A stretch of DNA of 24,439 nucleotides from contig QHUE01000075.1 in the NCBI GenBank assembly GCA_003221825.1, positions 1 to 24,439 of the forward strand. The letters are read 5' to 3'. Below, piece by piece: positions 6,854 to 13,530 of the stretch. This DNA comes from Gemmatimonadota bacterium (lineage in GTDB: Bacteria; Gemmatimonadota; Gemmatimonadetes; Gemmatimonadales; GWC2-71-9). The number at the start of each line of letters is the position of its first letter. Within the stretch, counting starts at the first letter, position 1. The notes below the pieces were generated by a model. The model was not told the origin of the DNA, made no database searches, and saw nothing but the letters and a program-made list of their open reading frames with translations. Made by a program: the position numbers and the translations under genes.

Positions 6854-8122
6854 TCACAACAACATCGCCAACGGATTCTCCAACATCTGTTTCAACGTTC
6901 TCAAGAACGCCGCGCCCGTCGCCCCGTCGATCACGCGGTGATCGCAGCTCATCGTCACGCGCAGCCGGCGCCGCACCACGAGGCGATCGCCCCCCCCCTC
7001 CGGCACGGGTTTCGGCACGATGCTGCCGATGGCCACGATACCGGCCTCCGGGGGGTTGATCACCGCGGTGAACTGGTCGATGTCGAACATGCCGAGGTTC
7101 GAAACGCTGAAGGTCGCCCCCGTGTACTCCTCGGGCTTCAGGCGGCGCGTACGCGCTCGTCCCGCCAGCTCGCGCGACTCGGCGCCGATTTCCCGCAGGT
7201 TCTTCAGGTCGGCGTTGCGGATCACGGGCGTGATGAGCCCGTCCTCGATCGCGACGGCCATCCCGATGTGCACCTCGTTCCAGTAGCGGATGTGATCCTC
7301 CTGGAACCAGGCGTTGCAGGCGCGGTGCTGGACCAGCGCCAGGGCGACCGCTTTGATGATGATGTCGTTGAACGAAATCTTCCCGCCGGCCTCACCGAGC
7401 TGCTGGTTGAGCGCTTCGCGCGCTTCGGCGGCGCGCTCCATGTCGATCTCGGTCGTCAGGAAGAAATGCGGGATCGGCCCGATCGACGCGGCGAGCCGTT
7501 TGGCGATCGTCTTCCTTATCTGGGTAAGCGGAACATCCTCGTACGGAACACCCGTGCGTCGTGCGTCGGGCGTCGGGCGTGGCGCTGGAGCCGCTACCGG
7601 AGCCGCGGGGGACGGGGCGGGGGCGCCCTCGACGTCGCGCTTGATTACCCGGCCCCCTGGACCAGAGCCTTGGACGAGCTTGAGATCGACTCCGGCTTCC
7701 TTGGCGATCCGTTTCGCGAGCGGGGATGCTTTTACGCGCGTGGCATCAGACACCGCTGCAACGGGCACCGGGGCCGGGGCCGGAGCCGGAGCAAGAGCTT
7801 TAGCGGCTGGAGCCGCAGCAGCGGCAGCGGGTTTGGGAGCCCCGGCCCCTGACTCCTGGCTCCCGGCTCCATCGACTTTCTCCCCCGGCTTGCCGATCCA
7901 CGCGACGATGTTTCCGACCGGTACCGTCGTACCCTCAGGGACCATCACCTTCAACAGCTGCCCGTCGGCCCGGGCGACCAGCTCCATGACGGCCTTGTCG
8001 GTCTCCACTTCGGCGAGCGTATCGCCGGACTTCACGGCATCGCCCTCGTGCTTCGTCCACTTCACGAGGCGCCCTTCCTCCATCGTGGGCGACAGCGCCT
8101 CCATGTGCACTCTGGTGGCCAT
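6854..8122 (-). CDS. pdhC: Pyruvate dehydrogenase E2, dihydrolipoyllysine acetyltransferase
   Basis: Core subunit that passes acetyl groups from E1 to CoA. 422 aa. Domains: a single lipoyl domain (1-78) with lipoyl lysine K43 in ETDKAVME; an Ala/Pro linker (79-128); the peripheral-subunit-binding domain (131-165; KASPLAKRIAKEAGV and GPGGRVIKRDV); a second Ala/Pro linker (166-192); the catalytic domain (about 195-422) with H395 and D399 in SCDHRVIDGATGAAF. ATG start at 8122, 26 bp after the pdhB stop. Oddity: both linkers contain degenerate heptamer DNA arrays (7836-7870 and 7554-7581), giving unusual linker segments (GAGSQESGAGAP, residues 85-96; PRPTPDARRT, 181-190). Gene order with E1 and E3 favours pyruvate over 2-oxoglutarate as substrate; a branched-chain role is a weaker alternative. 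Confidence 0.94.
   Translation of the reverse strand: MATRVHMEALSPTMEEGRLVKWTKHEGDAVKSGDTLAEVETDKAVMELVARADGQLLKVMVPEGTTVPVGNIVAWIGKPGEKVDGAGSQESGAGAPKPAAAAAAPAAKALAPAPAPAPVPVAAVSDATRVKASPLAKRIAKEAGVDLKLVQGSGPGGRVIKRDVEGAPAPSPAAPVAAPAPRPTPDARRTGVPYEDVPLTQIRKTIAKRLAASIGPIPHFFLTTEIDMERAAEAREALNQQLGEAGGKISFNDIIIKAVALALVQHRACNAWFQEDHIRYWNEVHIGMAVAIEDGLITPVIRNADLKNLREIGAESRELAGRARTRRLKPEEYTGATFSVSNLGMFDIDQFTAVINPPEAGIVAIGSIVPKPVPEGGGDRLVVRRRLRVTMSCDHRVIDGATGAAFLRTLKQMLENPLAMLL
7554..7581. repeat. Four-unit heptamer array in pdhC linker 2
   Basis: Plus-strand units GTGCGTC, GTGCGTC, GGGCGTC and GGGCGTG, directly adjacent. They encode residues about 181-190 of E2, in the linker between the subunit-binding and catalytic domains. 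Confidence 0.75.
7836..7870. repeat. Five-unit heptamer array in pdhC linker 1
   Basis: Five adjacent plus-strand 7-mers close to YGGCTCC (GGAGCCC, CGGCCCC, TGACTCC, TGGCTCC, CGGCTCC). They encode residues 85-96 of E2 directly after the lipoyl domain. Confidence 0.7.
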
Positions 8123-8130
8123 AGGATCGG

Positions 8131-8162
8131 GGCTAAGCCGCTAAGGGGCTAAGCATCTAAGT
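8131..8162. repeat. Four-unit octamer array across the pdhB stop
   Basis: Four adjacent 8-mers with an invariant CTAAG core (GGCTAAGC, CGCTAAGG, GGCTAAGC, ATCTAAGT). The array covers the last codons and stop of pdhB and most of the pdhB-pdhC gap. Confidence 0.8.
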
Positions 8163-9132
8163 ACAGGACCTTGCGAGCCGCCGCCACAACTTTCTCCGGT
8201 GACGCCTTCGCAGATCGCTCGAGCAACTTGTTGTAGGGCATCGGCACGTCGGCCTGCGTCACGCGCTGCACCGGTGCGTCGAGGTCATCGAAGGCGTCGC
8301 GCTGAATGAGATCCACGATCTGCGCACCGATGCCGGCGTGCGGCCACCCTTCTTCGACGACGACGGCGCGGTTGGTCTTCCTGACCGACTCGAGAATCGC
8401 CGCTTCGTCCAGCGGCCGGATGGACCGCAGGTCGAGCACTTCCGCCGAGACGTTCTGCTCGGCGAGCTGATCCGCCGCTTTTTGGGCGACAGCGAGCGTC
8501 TTGGAATGGCAGACGAGCGTGACGTCAGTCCCTGGGCGCTTGATATCGGCGCGCCCGATCGGGACGATGTGCTCGCCGTCGGGCACGTCGCCTTTCAGGT
8601 TGTAGAGCATCTCGCCTTCGAGCACGATGACCGGATTGTTGTCGCGGATGGCGGACTTGAGCAGCCCTTTGGCATCGGCGGGCGTCGCTGGTGCGACGAC
8701 TTTGAGGCCGGGGATGTGCGCGAGCCAGCTTTCCCATGCCTGCGAGTGTTGCGAGGACAGCTGCAGCGCCGCGCCGTTCGGTCCTCGAAATACGATCGGC
8801 ATATTGATCTGGCCGCCGGACATGTAGAGCATCTTGGCGGCGGAATTCACGATCTGATCGAGCGCGAGCACCGCGAAGTTCCACGTCATGAATTCGATGA
8901 CCGGGCGCAGCCCGCCCATCGCCGCGCCCACGCCGATCCCCGCGAATCCCAGCTCGGCGATGGGGGTGTCGACGACACGCTTGGGGCCGAACTCTTCCAG
9001 CAGGCCCCGGCTCACTTTGTACGCGCCCTGGTAGACGCCCACCTCCTCGCCCATCAGGAACACGTTGGGATCGCGCTGCATCTCTTCGCGCAGCGCCTGA
9101 TTGAGGGCGTCCCGATACGTGAGCGTCGCCAT
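8149..9132 (-). CDS. pdhB: Pyruvate dehydrogenase E1 component, beta subunit
   Basis: Forms the thiamine-diphosphate-dependent E1 heterotetramer with PdhA. 327 aa from ATG 9132, whose first base is the last base of the pdhA stop (TGATG), so translation is coupled. Seen: MGEEVGVYQGAYKVSRGL (27-44), the TPP-activating glutamate E60 in DTPIAELGFAGIGVGAAM, FMTWNFAVLALDQIVN, FRGPNGAA, HSQAWESW, LEGEMLYN and the C-terminal transketolase domain (CHSKTLAVAQKAA, EVLDLRSIRPLDE, EEGWPHAGIGAQI). A longer in-frame extension at the 5' end is only read-through of the pdhA region and is rejected. The last residues (YLDA) and stop lie in an octamer repeat. Confidence 0.95.
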   Translation of the reverse strand: MATLTYRDALNQALREEMQRDPNVFLMGEEVGVYQGAYKVSRGLLEEFGPKRVVDTPIAELGFAGIGVGAAMGGLRPVIEFMTWNFAVLALDQIVNSAAKMLYMSGGQINMPIVFRGPNGAALQLSSQHSQAWESWLAHIPGLKVVAPATPADAKGLLKSAIRDNNPVIVLEGEMLYNLKGDVPDGEHIVPIGRADIKRPGTDVTLVCHSKTLAVAQKAADQLAEQNVSAEVLDLRSIRPLDEAAILESVRKTNRAVVVEEGWPHAGIGAQIVDLIQRDAFDDLDAPVQRVTQADVPMPYNKLLERSAKASPEKVVAAARKVLYLDA

Positions 9133-10148
9133 CAGTCGACCAGCACGTCGGTAAAGAGCTCGGCGGGATCGGGATCGGGGCTCTCGTCGGCGTACTTCAC
9201 CGCCGCCTCGACCTCCGCCTGGATCTCGGCGTCCAGCGCGTCGAGCGCGGCCTGATCGATGGCCCCGTCTTCCTTGAGCCTCCCCGCGAGATGCGTGATG
9301 GGGTCGCGGGCCTTCTGCTCCTCGACTTCGTCTTTGGTCCGGTACACGCCGTGCAACGGGTCGGACATGGAATGGCCCATGTAACGGTAGGTGCGCACCT
9401 CGAGCAGCGTGGGATGGCTCTGCTTGCGCGCGCGCTCGACCGCGCGGCGCGTGGCTTCGTACACGGTCAGCACGTTCATGCCGTCGACGAGCTCCGCGGC
9501 CATGTCGTAGCTGCACGCATGCTCGACGATATCGGTCACGGCCGCGACACGCTCGAAGGCCGTGCCCATCCCGTAGCGGTTGTTCTCGCAGAGGAAAATG
9601 ACCGGCAGCTTCCAGACCGATGCCATGTTCAGCGTTTCATGGAAGGCCCCGATGTTGACCGCCGCTTCACCAAAGAAGCACACGCACACCTGGTCGCTGC
9701 CCTTGTACTTGCTGGAGAACGCGAGGCCCGCCGCCAGCGGAATGTGGCCGCCAACGATGCCATGGCCGCCCATGAATCCGCGCTTGGCGTCGAACAGGTG
9801 CATCGAGCCGCCCTTGCCCTTCGAGCACCCCGTGGCTTTGCCGAACAGCTCCGCCATGACCGCGTTCGACGTGATGCCCTTGATCAGCGCCTGGCCATGC
9901 TCGCGATAGGAGCAGATGACGTAGTCGTCGTCGCGCAGTGCGGCGAGCGCACCGACGCCCACCGCTTCCTGTCCGATGTACAGGTGGCAGAATCCGCCGA
10001 TCTTGCCGAGCGCGTACGCCTCCGCCGCCTTCTCTTCGAAGCGCCGGATCAGCAGCATCTGCCGCAGCATCTTGAGATGCAGCGCAGGGGAGGCCTGCGA
10101 CACGGATGAGGGGACCGTGGCTTTCGCGGATCTGGCGGTGGCGGTCAC
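9132..10148 (-). CDS. pdhA: Pyruvate dehydrogenase E1 component, alpha subunit
   Basis: Thiamine-diphosphate subunit that decarboxylates pyruvate. 338 aa from GTG 10148, which overlaps the lipA stop (GTGA). Seen: MLLIRRFEEKAAEAY (31-45), GGFCHLYIGQEAVGVG (51-66), YREHGQAL, KGKGGSMHLFD (111-121), GGHGIVGGHIPLAAG (127-141), CENNRYGMGT, and the phosphorylation-loop-like YRYMGHSMSDP. Oddity: the Mg-TPP motif that normally begins GDG reads FFGEAAVN (158-165), so the usual Asp is Glu161 and the following Gly is Ala162, while the Asn is kept. The base sequence at 9661-9690 is unambiguous. The conservative change may still bind metal. The remaining motifs make the family call secure. Confidence 0.95.
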   Translation of the reverse strand: MTATARSAKATVPSSVSQASPALHLKMLRQMLLIRRFEEKAAEAYALGKIGGFCHLYIGQEAVGVGALAALRDDDYVICSYREHGQALIKGITSNAVMAELFGKATGCSKGKGGSMHLFDAKRGFMGGHGIVGGHIPLAAGLAFSSKYKGSDQVCVCFFGEAAVNIGAFHETLNMASVWKLPVIFLCENNRYGMGTAFERVAAVTDIVEHACSYDMAAELVDGMNVLTVYEATRRAVERARKQSHPTLLEVRTYRYMGHSMSDPLHGVYRTKDEVEEQKARDPITHLAGRLKEDGAIDQAALDALDAEIQAEVEAAVKYADESPDPDPAELFTDVLVD

Positions 10149-11056
10149 GCGGTGGCTGCCTCCACTTGCTCCCATGCGTGATAGCTGGAGCGGACGAGCG
10201 GGCCCGATTCAACGTGGCGGAATCCCAACGCCATCCCGTAGCGCTTCAGCTCGGCGAACTCGTCCGGTGTGTACCAGCGCGCGATGGGCAGATGCTGGTC
10301 GGACGGCCGCAGGTATTGGCCGACCGTGACGATGTCGACGCGCGCCGCGCGCAGGTCGCGCAGCGCCGTGAGCAGCTCGTCCCAATCCTCTCCCAGTCCG
10401 CAGATGATCCCGGACTTGGTGAGCAGCTCGGGATTCAGGTCCTTGGCACGGTCGAGCAGCTCGAGCGCCCGCTCGTAGCGGCCCCCCGGCCGCGCGATGC
10501 GATACAGCCGCGCGATCGTTTCGAGATTGTGGTTGAGGATATCGGGCCTGGCGTCGACGATGCAGCGGAGCGCCTCGGGGTTGCCTTTGAAGTCGGGAAT
10601 CAGCACTTCGACCGACGTCTGCGGCAGTCGCAGCCGGATCTCCGCGATACACGCGGCGAACACCTCGGCGCCGCCGTTTGGCAAGTCATCGCGATCGACG
10701 CTCGTGATGACGACGTGCTTCAGTCCCATCTGGGCGACGGCGTCCGCCAGCCGTTGCGGCTCGCCGGCGTCGAGGGGAGCGGGCGTCCCATGGGCGACGG
10801 CGCAGTACGCGCAGTTGCGCGTGCAGACGTCGCCCAGGATCATGAACGTGGCCGCCTTGTGCTCCCAACACTCACCGATATTGGGGCAGTGCGCTTCCTC
10901 GCAGACGGTATGGAGCTTCAAGTCGCGCATCATGTGCTTGAGCGCGACGTAGTTCGGACCGCCCGGGGCTTTCACCTTCGGCCAGGGGGGCTTACGGGGT
11001 TGCTGGGGGGGGCTCGCGGTAGGCTGGATCTGAACAAGGGGGGCGGGGGGGGCCAT
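10145..11056 (-). CDS. lipA: Lipoyl synthase
   Basis: Radical SAM enzyme that inserts two sulfurs into the octanoyl group on E2. 303 aa from ATG 11056. Seen: auxiliary [4Fe-4S] cysteines C52, C57 and C63 (VCEEAHCPNIGECW), radical SAM CxxxCxxC at C78, C82, C85 (CTRNCAYCAV), SVDRDDLPNGGA, LIPDFKGN, NHNLETI, KSGIICGLGED, TVGQYLRPS, and the C-terminal RSSYHA whose serine ligates the auxiliary cluster. The N-terminal 30 residues are Pro-rich and their DNA contains long G runs on the plus strand, so the exact start is uncertain; a GTG at 11122 is a longer in-frame alternative. It precedes pdhA with a 4-bp overlap, tying lipoylation to the enzyme that needs it. Confidence 0.96.
   Translation of the reverse strand: MAPPAPLVQIQPTASPPQQPRKPPWPKVKAPGGPNYVALKHMMRDLKLHTVCEEAHCPNIGECWEHKAATFMILGDVCTRNCAYCAVAHGTPAPLDAGEPQRLADAVAQMGLKHVVITSVDRDDLPNGGAEVFAACIAEIRLRLPQTSVEVLIPDFKGNPEALRCIVDARPDILNHNLETIARLYRIARPGGRYERALELLDRAKDLNPELLTKSGIICGLGEDWDELLTALRDLRAARVDIVTVGQYLRPSDQHLPIARWYTPDEFAELKRYGMALGFRHVESGPLVRSSYHAWEQVEAATA
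10985..11012 (+). other. Potential G-quadruplex motif in lipA 5' region
   Basis: Plus-strand runs of 6, 4 and 8 G separated by two 5-base loops. This satisfies the usual G-quadruplex pattern because the 8-G run can supply two tracts. It is on the strand opposite the lipA coding sense, where it encodes proline codons. Confidence 0.5.
11038..11052 (+). other. Second G-rich tract at lipA start
   Basis: Runs of 6 and 8 G separated by a single C, beginning one base inside the lipA ATG (11054-11056). Long homopolymers here also make base-calling or assembly slips plausible. Confidence 0.45.
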
Positions 11057-11102
11057 GGACGACGAAGATAGTGGGTGCTCAGAGGGCGGGGTAGGCCATT
11101 TT

Positions 11103-12104
11103 TCAACCGGACGGTTGATCACCTCTCCGGTTCTTGAGGCGGCGCAACTCGTTTTCGATCTCCGTCGACGTGCCGAGCGTCCCGTCGGCGATGTCGGCGA
11201 TTTCCTCGGCTTCCCTCCATTGGCGCTCGAGCTCTTCGACCTCCGCGCGCTCGTCCACCGCCATCTCGAGCGCGAGGCCGCGCTCCGCGCGCAGCGAGCG
11301 CAGGGTCAGCTCACGCCGCGCGATGTCGGCCACCAGCCGATCGGCGCCGCCGATTTGATCGACTTCCCGCGCCGCGTCCTCGGCGCGGCGCCGCCCGCCC
11401 TTGTCCAGGTTCAGGTAGGTGAGCCCCTGACGCAGCACCTGGATCGCCTCGCTGCCGGTGAGCTGGGCACCTTCGGCCTTGCAGTTCGGGCAGCTCAGCA
11501 GCACCGCCATGTCCGCATGCCGGTCGGGGACGATGCGCGCGTACTGCACGTGCCGCGCGCGAAGCTGCATCAGGCTGCCGCAGTGCGCGCAGATCGGTGG
11601 CTCGATGAGAGGGACTTTGCGGGCGCCCACCAGCCACACGTAAAACCGATCGGCCAGGCGGTGCACGTTCCAAACGACCACGCCGAGCCCGCCGCCCGCG
11701 GCGACGTTTGCCGCGATGCCGAGCCCGATCGCGGCGACCGTCAGGGGCACGACGACTTTCATGCGTTCGCGCTGGCGATTGCGCAGCCGTTCGCCGTAGC
11801 GCCAGGTCGCCAGCTCGACGCGCGGCGGTTTACCGACGCGCACGAAGTCGTAGCGCTCCCACCGGATCAATGCGACCTGATCGGTGGACGCGGCGATCCG
11901 TCCCTGGCTCGCCGAGCGCGCCACGGCTTCGATGCGTTCCAGGCGATCATCGAAGGGAGTGAGATTCCAGCGACTGCATCGGGGGCAGACGACCCACAGC
12001 CGCCCCCTCCATTCGTCGAAGGCGATGCGCCGACCGACTCCGAGGCCCGATGGGCCGCCATCACCGTCAAACGCGGCGTTGCAGAACGCGCAACTCCTGA
12101 ACAT
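11103..12104 (-). CDS. Zinc-ribbon membrane-anchored protein of unknown function
   Basis: 333 aa from ATG 12104, one base after the thiO stop. Two CxxC pairs at the N-terminus (C5/C8 and C40/C43) and two more in the middle (C172/C175 and C205/C208) look like two treble-clef or rubredoxin-like zinc ribbons. A hydrophobic stretch (about 117-147) could be one or two membrane segments between them. Residues 250-325 are strongly charged, probably a coiled coil (LRSLRAERGLALEMAVDER; ELERQWREAEEIAD). I know no named family with this order. It lies between thiO and lipA in the pdh run, 46 bp before the lipA ATG. A role in metal handling or complex assembly would be guesswork. Confidence 0.75.
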   Translation of the reverse strand: MFRSCAFCNAAFDGDGGPSGLGVGRRIAFDEWRGRLWVVCPRCSRWNLTPFDDRLERIEAVARSASQGRIAASTDQVALIRWERYDFVRVGKPPRVELATWRYGERLRNRQRERMKVVVPLTVAAIGLGIAANVAAGGGLGVVVWNVHRLADRFYVWLVGARKVPLIEPPICAHCGSLMQLRARHVQYARIVPDRHADMAVLLSCPNCKAEGAQLTGSEAIQVLRQGLTYLNLDKGGRRRAEDAAREVDQIGGADRLVADIARRELTLRSLRAERGLALEMAVDERAEVEELERQWREAEEIADIADGTLGTSTEIENELRRLKNRRGDQPSG

Positions 12105-12105
12105 C

Positions 12106-13212
12106 CTAGGAAGTAAATCGCTCCGGGGCTAACGAGGCAATCTCCACCTCGGATTCACCCGTGGTGATGAGGCTGGCGATGATGTCGCCCGTCAGTCCGG
12201 CCAGGAGCACGCCGTTGCGGCCGTGACCAGTGGCGTACCACAGGCCGCGCACGTCGGGGTCGGCGCCCACGATCGGACGCCCGTCCGGCGTGAGTGGCCG
12301 CAGTCCCGCCCAGGTCCGCGTCGGCTCGGGTGGGAGTTGAGGCAGCATCCGTCTGGCCGCCGCCATGATTTCGGCTATCCCCGACGGCGTCACGCTGCCG
12401 TCGAACCCCGCGTGCTCCATCGTGCTGCCGAAGATCGCTTCGCCGCCGCGCGCCAGGACGTAGCTGTGTTCGTAATACAGCACCGTACGCGGCATGTTGG
12501 CCGGCCACTGTGCGGCCGCCATTTGGCCGCGCACGGGTTCGACCGGCAGCCGCCGGGGCAGGTGATCGATCTGCGTGGACCAGGCGCCCGCGGCGATGAC
12601 TACGTGCTCCGCTTTGATCTTGCCGGCGGGAATCTCCACGCCGGTGACACGACCGAGAATCGTGTTGATCCGATTCACGCGTGTCGCGAAAGTCCGCGTG
12701 CCCAGGCGTTTGGCATCCGCCAGCAACGCGCGCGTCAGCGCCGGGGCGTCCACGGCTCCGTCCTCCGGCGCGAACATGGCGCCTAGACAGGGTGCCGTGG
12801 CGGGGAATCGCTCTGCGACCTCCGCGGGTTCCAGCCAGTCGCAGCGCAATCCTGCCTGACGCTGGTGCGCGACGGCGTCCCGCAGCTGCTCAGCCTCGGC
12901 CTCCTCGAAGGCCAGGGATGCAATGCCTTCGCGCCAGAGCCCGATGTCGATGCCGGTGGTCTGGGCGAGCGCGGACGCCAGGGTGTCGTAGAGGTCGCGG
13001 GCGCGCAGCCCCAGCGCGCGCAGCGTTTCATCCGTGCGCTCGATTTGCGGGCCCAGGATGCCCGCCGACGCGGCCGATGCCGCCGCCGGGTCGGGGCCGG
13101 GCTCGCAGATCAGAACACGCAGCCCGCGCAGGGCGAGCGCGCGGGCGCAGGCGGCGCCGATGATGCCGCCGCCGGCCACCAACACTTCACAGGACGAAAC
13201 TTTGTGCGACAT
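12106..13212 (-). CDS. thiO: FAD-dependent amine oxidoreductase, glycine oxidase (ThiO)-like
   Basis: 368 aa D-amino-acid-oxidase-fold flavoenzyme. Seen: FAD-binding EVLVAGGGIIGAACARAL (9-26), ASAASAGILGPQ (45-56), HVVIAAGAWS, VRGQM, and the C-terminal ATGHGRNGVLLAG and GLRPLTPDGRPIVG typical of ThiO and related oxidases. ThiO converts glycine to iminoglycine for thiamine thiazole synthesis. No thiS, thiG or other thi gene is near, so the specific substrate is not proven; sarcosine or another amino acid is possible. It is the first gene of the ten-gene minus run that supplies the TPP- and lipoate-dependent dehydrogenase, and a thiamine link would fit that setting. Start ATG 13212; no strong Shine-Dalgarno. 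Confidence 0.82.
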   Translation of the reverse strand: MSHKVSSCEVLVAGGGIIGAACARALALRGLRVLICEPGPDPAAASAASAGILGPQIERTDETLRALGLRARDLYDTLASALAQTTGIDIGLWREGIASLAFEEAEAEQLRDAVAHQRQAGLRCDWLEPAEVAERFPATAPCLGAMFAPEDGAVDAPALTRALLADAKRLGTRTFATRVNRINTILGRVTGVEIPAGKIKAEHVVIAAGAWSTQIDHLPRRLPVEPVRGQMAAAQWPANMPRTVLYYEHSYVLARGGEAIFGSTMEHAGFDGSVTPSGIAEIMAAARRMLPQLPPEPTRTWAGLRPLTPDGRPIVGADPDVRGLWYATGHGRNGVLLAGLTGDIIASLITTGESEVEIASLAPERFTS

Positions 13213-13245
13213 TTAGGCGTACGCTGCAAACGCACCGGACACCAC

Positions 13246-13250
13246 GGAGG
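13246..13250 (+). promoter_or_regulatory. Shine-Dalgarno for the small membrane protein
   Basis: GGAGG five bases upstream of ATG 13256. It supports this short reading frame as a real gene. Confidence 0.8.
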
Positions 13251-13255
13251 CAATC

Positions 13256-13471
13256 ATGTTCCGGAGCATTTTAGGGTTCGCGGTTCTCGCCGTTCTCGCA
13301 TGGCTCGGTCTCAAGCTGATGTTCGGCATCCTGGGGAGCCTGGTCGGTCTCGCGATGACGGTCCTCTGGCTCGCATTCATCGGCTTTGTCGTCTATCTCG
13401 CGCTGCGGCTGGTCAGCCCGCGCACCGCGGATCGCATCCGGGACATGATCAAGGGACGTCCCGCCTCTTAA
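13256..13471 (+). CDS. Small two-helix membrane protein
   Basis: 71 aa. Two hydrophobic segments, about residues 4-27 (SILGFAVLAVLAWLGLKL onward) and 31-52 (LAMTVLWLAFIGFVVYLALRL), are followed by a basic tail (RTADRIRDMIKGRPAS). A good GGAGG ribosome site supports translation. It is divergent from thiO across 43 bp and converges on the gene ending at 13527, with a palindrome between. No function is recognised; proteins of this size and form are common as envelope-associated hypotheticals. Confidence 0.8.
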   Translation: MFRSILGFAVLAVLAWLGLKLMFGILGSLVGLAMTVLWLAFIGFVVYLALRLVSPRTADRIRDMIKGRPAS

Positions 13472-13486
13472 GGCTCCCACGGCAGC

Positions 13487-13502
13487 GATGAAATGATGAA
13501 AT
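13487..13502. repeat. Tandem octamer GATGAAAT x2
   Basis: Two exact copies of GATGAAAT lie directly before the palindromic element at 13503, in the gap between two converging genes. Confidence 0.7.
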
Positions 13503-13530
13503 GTAGGGGCGCAGCATGCTGCTCCCCTAC
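13503..13530. repeat. 28-bp palindrome (REP-like), copy 2
   Basis: Same 28-base sequence as 6819-6846 with one change (T for G at 13523). It sits between converging genes and overlaps the stop of the minus-strand gene (13527-13529). A short T run follows (TTTTT from 13533) on the plus strand, so here the hairpin could also terminate transcripts of the small membrane protein. Confidence 0.85.

Noticed and set aside
9133..9516. N-terminal extension of PdhB by 128 residues
   Set aside because: It overlaps pdhA in another frame and looks like low-complexity Arg/Ala sequence; ATG 9132 gives the normal PdhB length.
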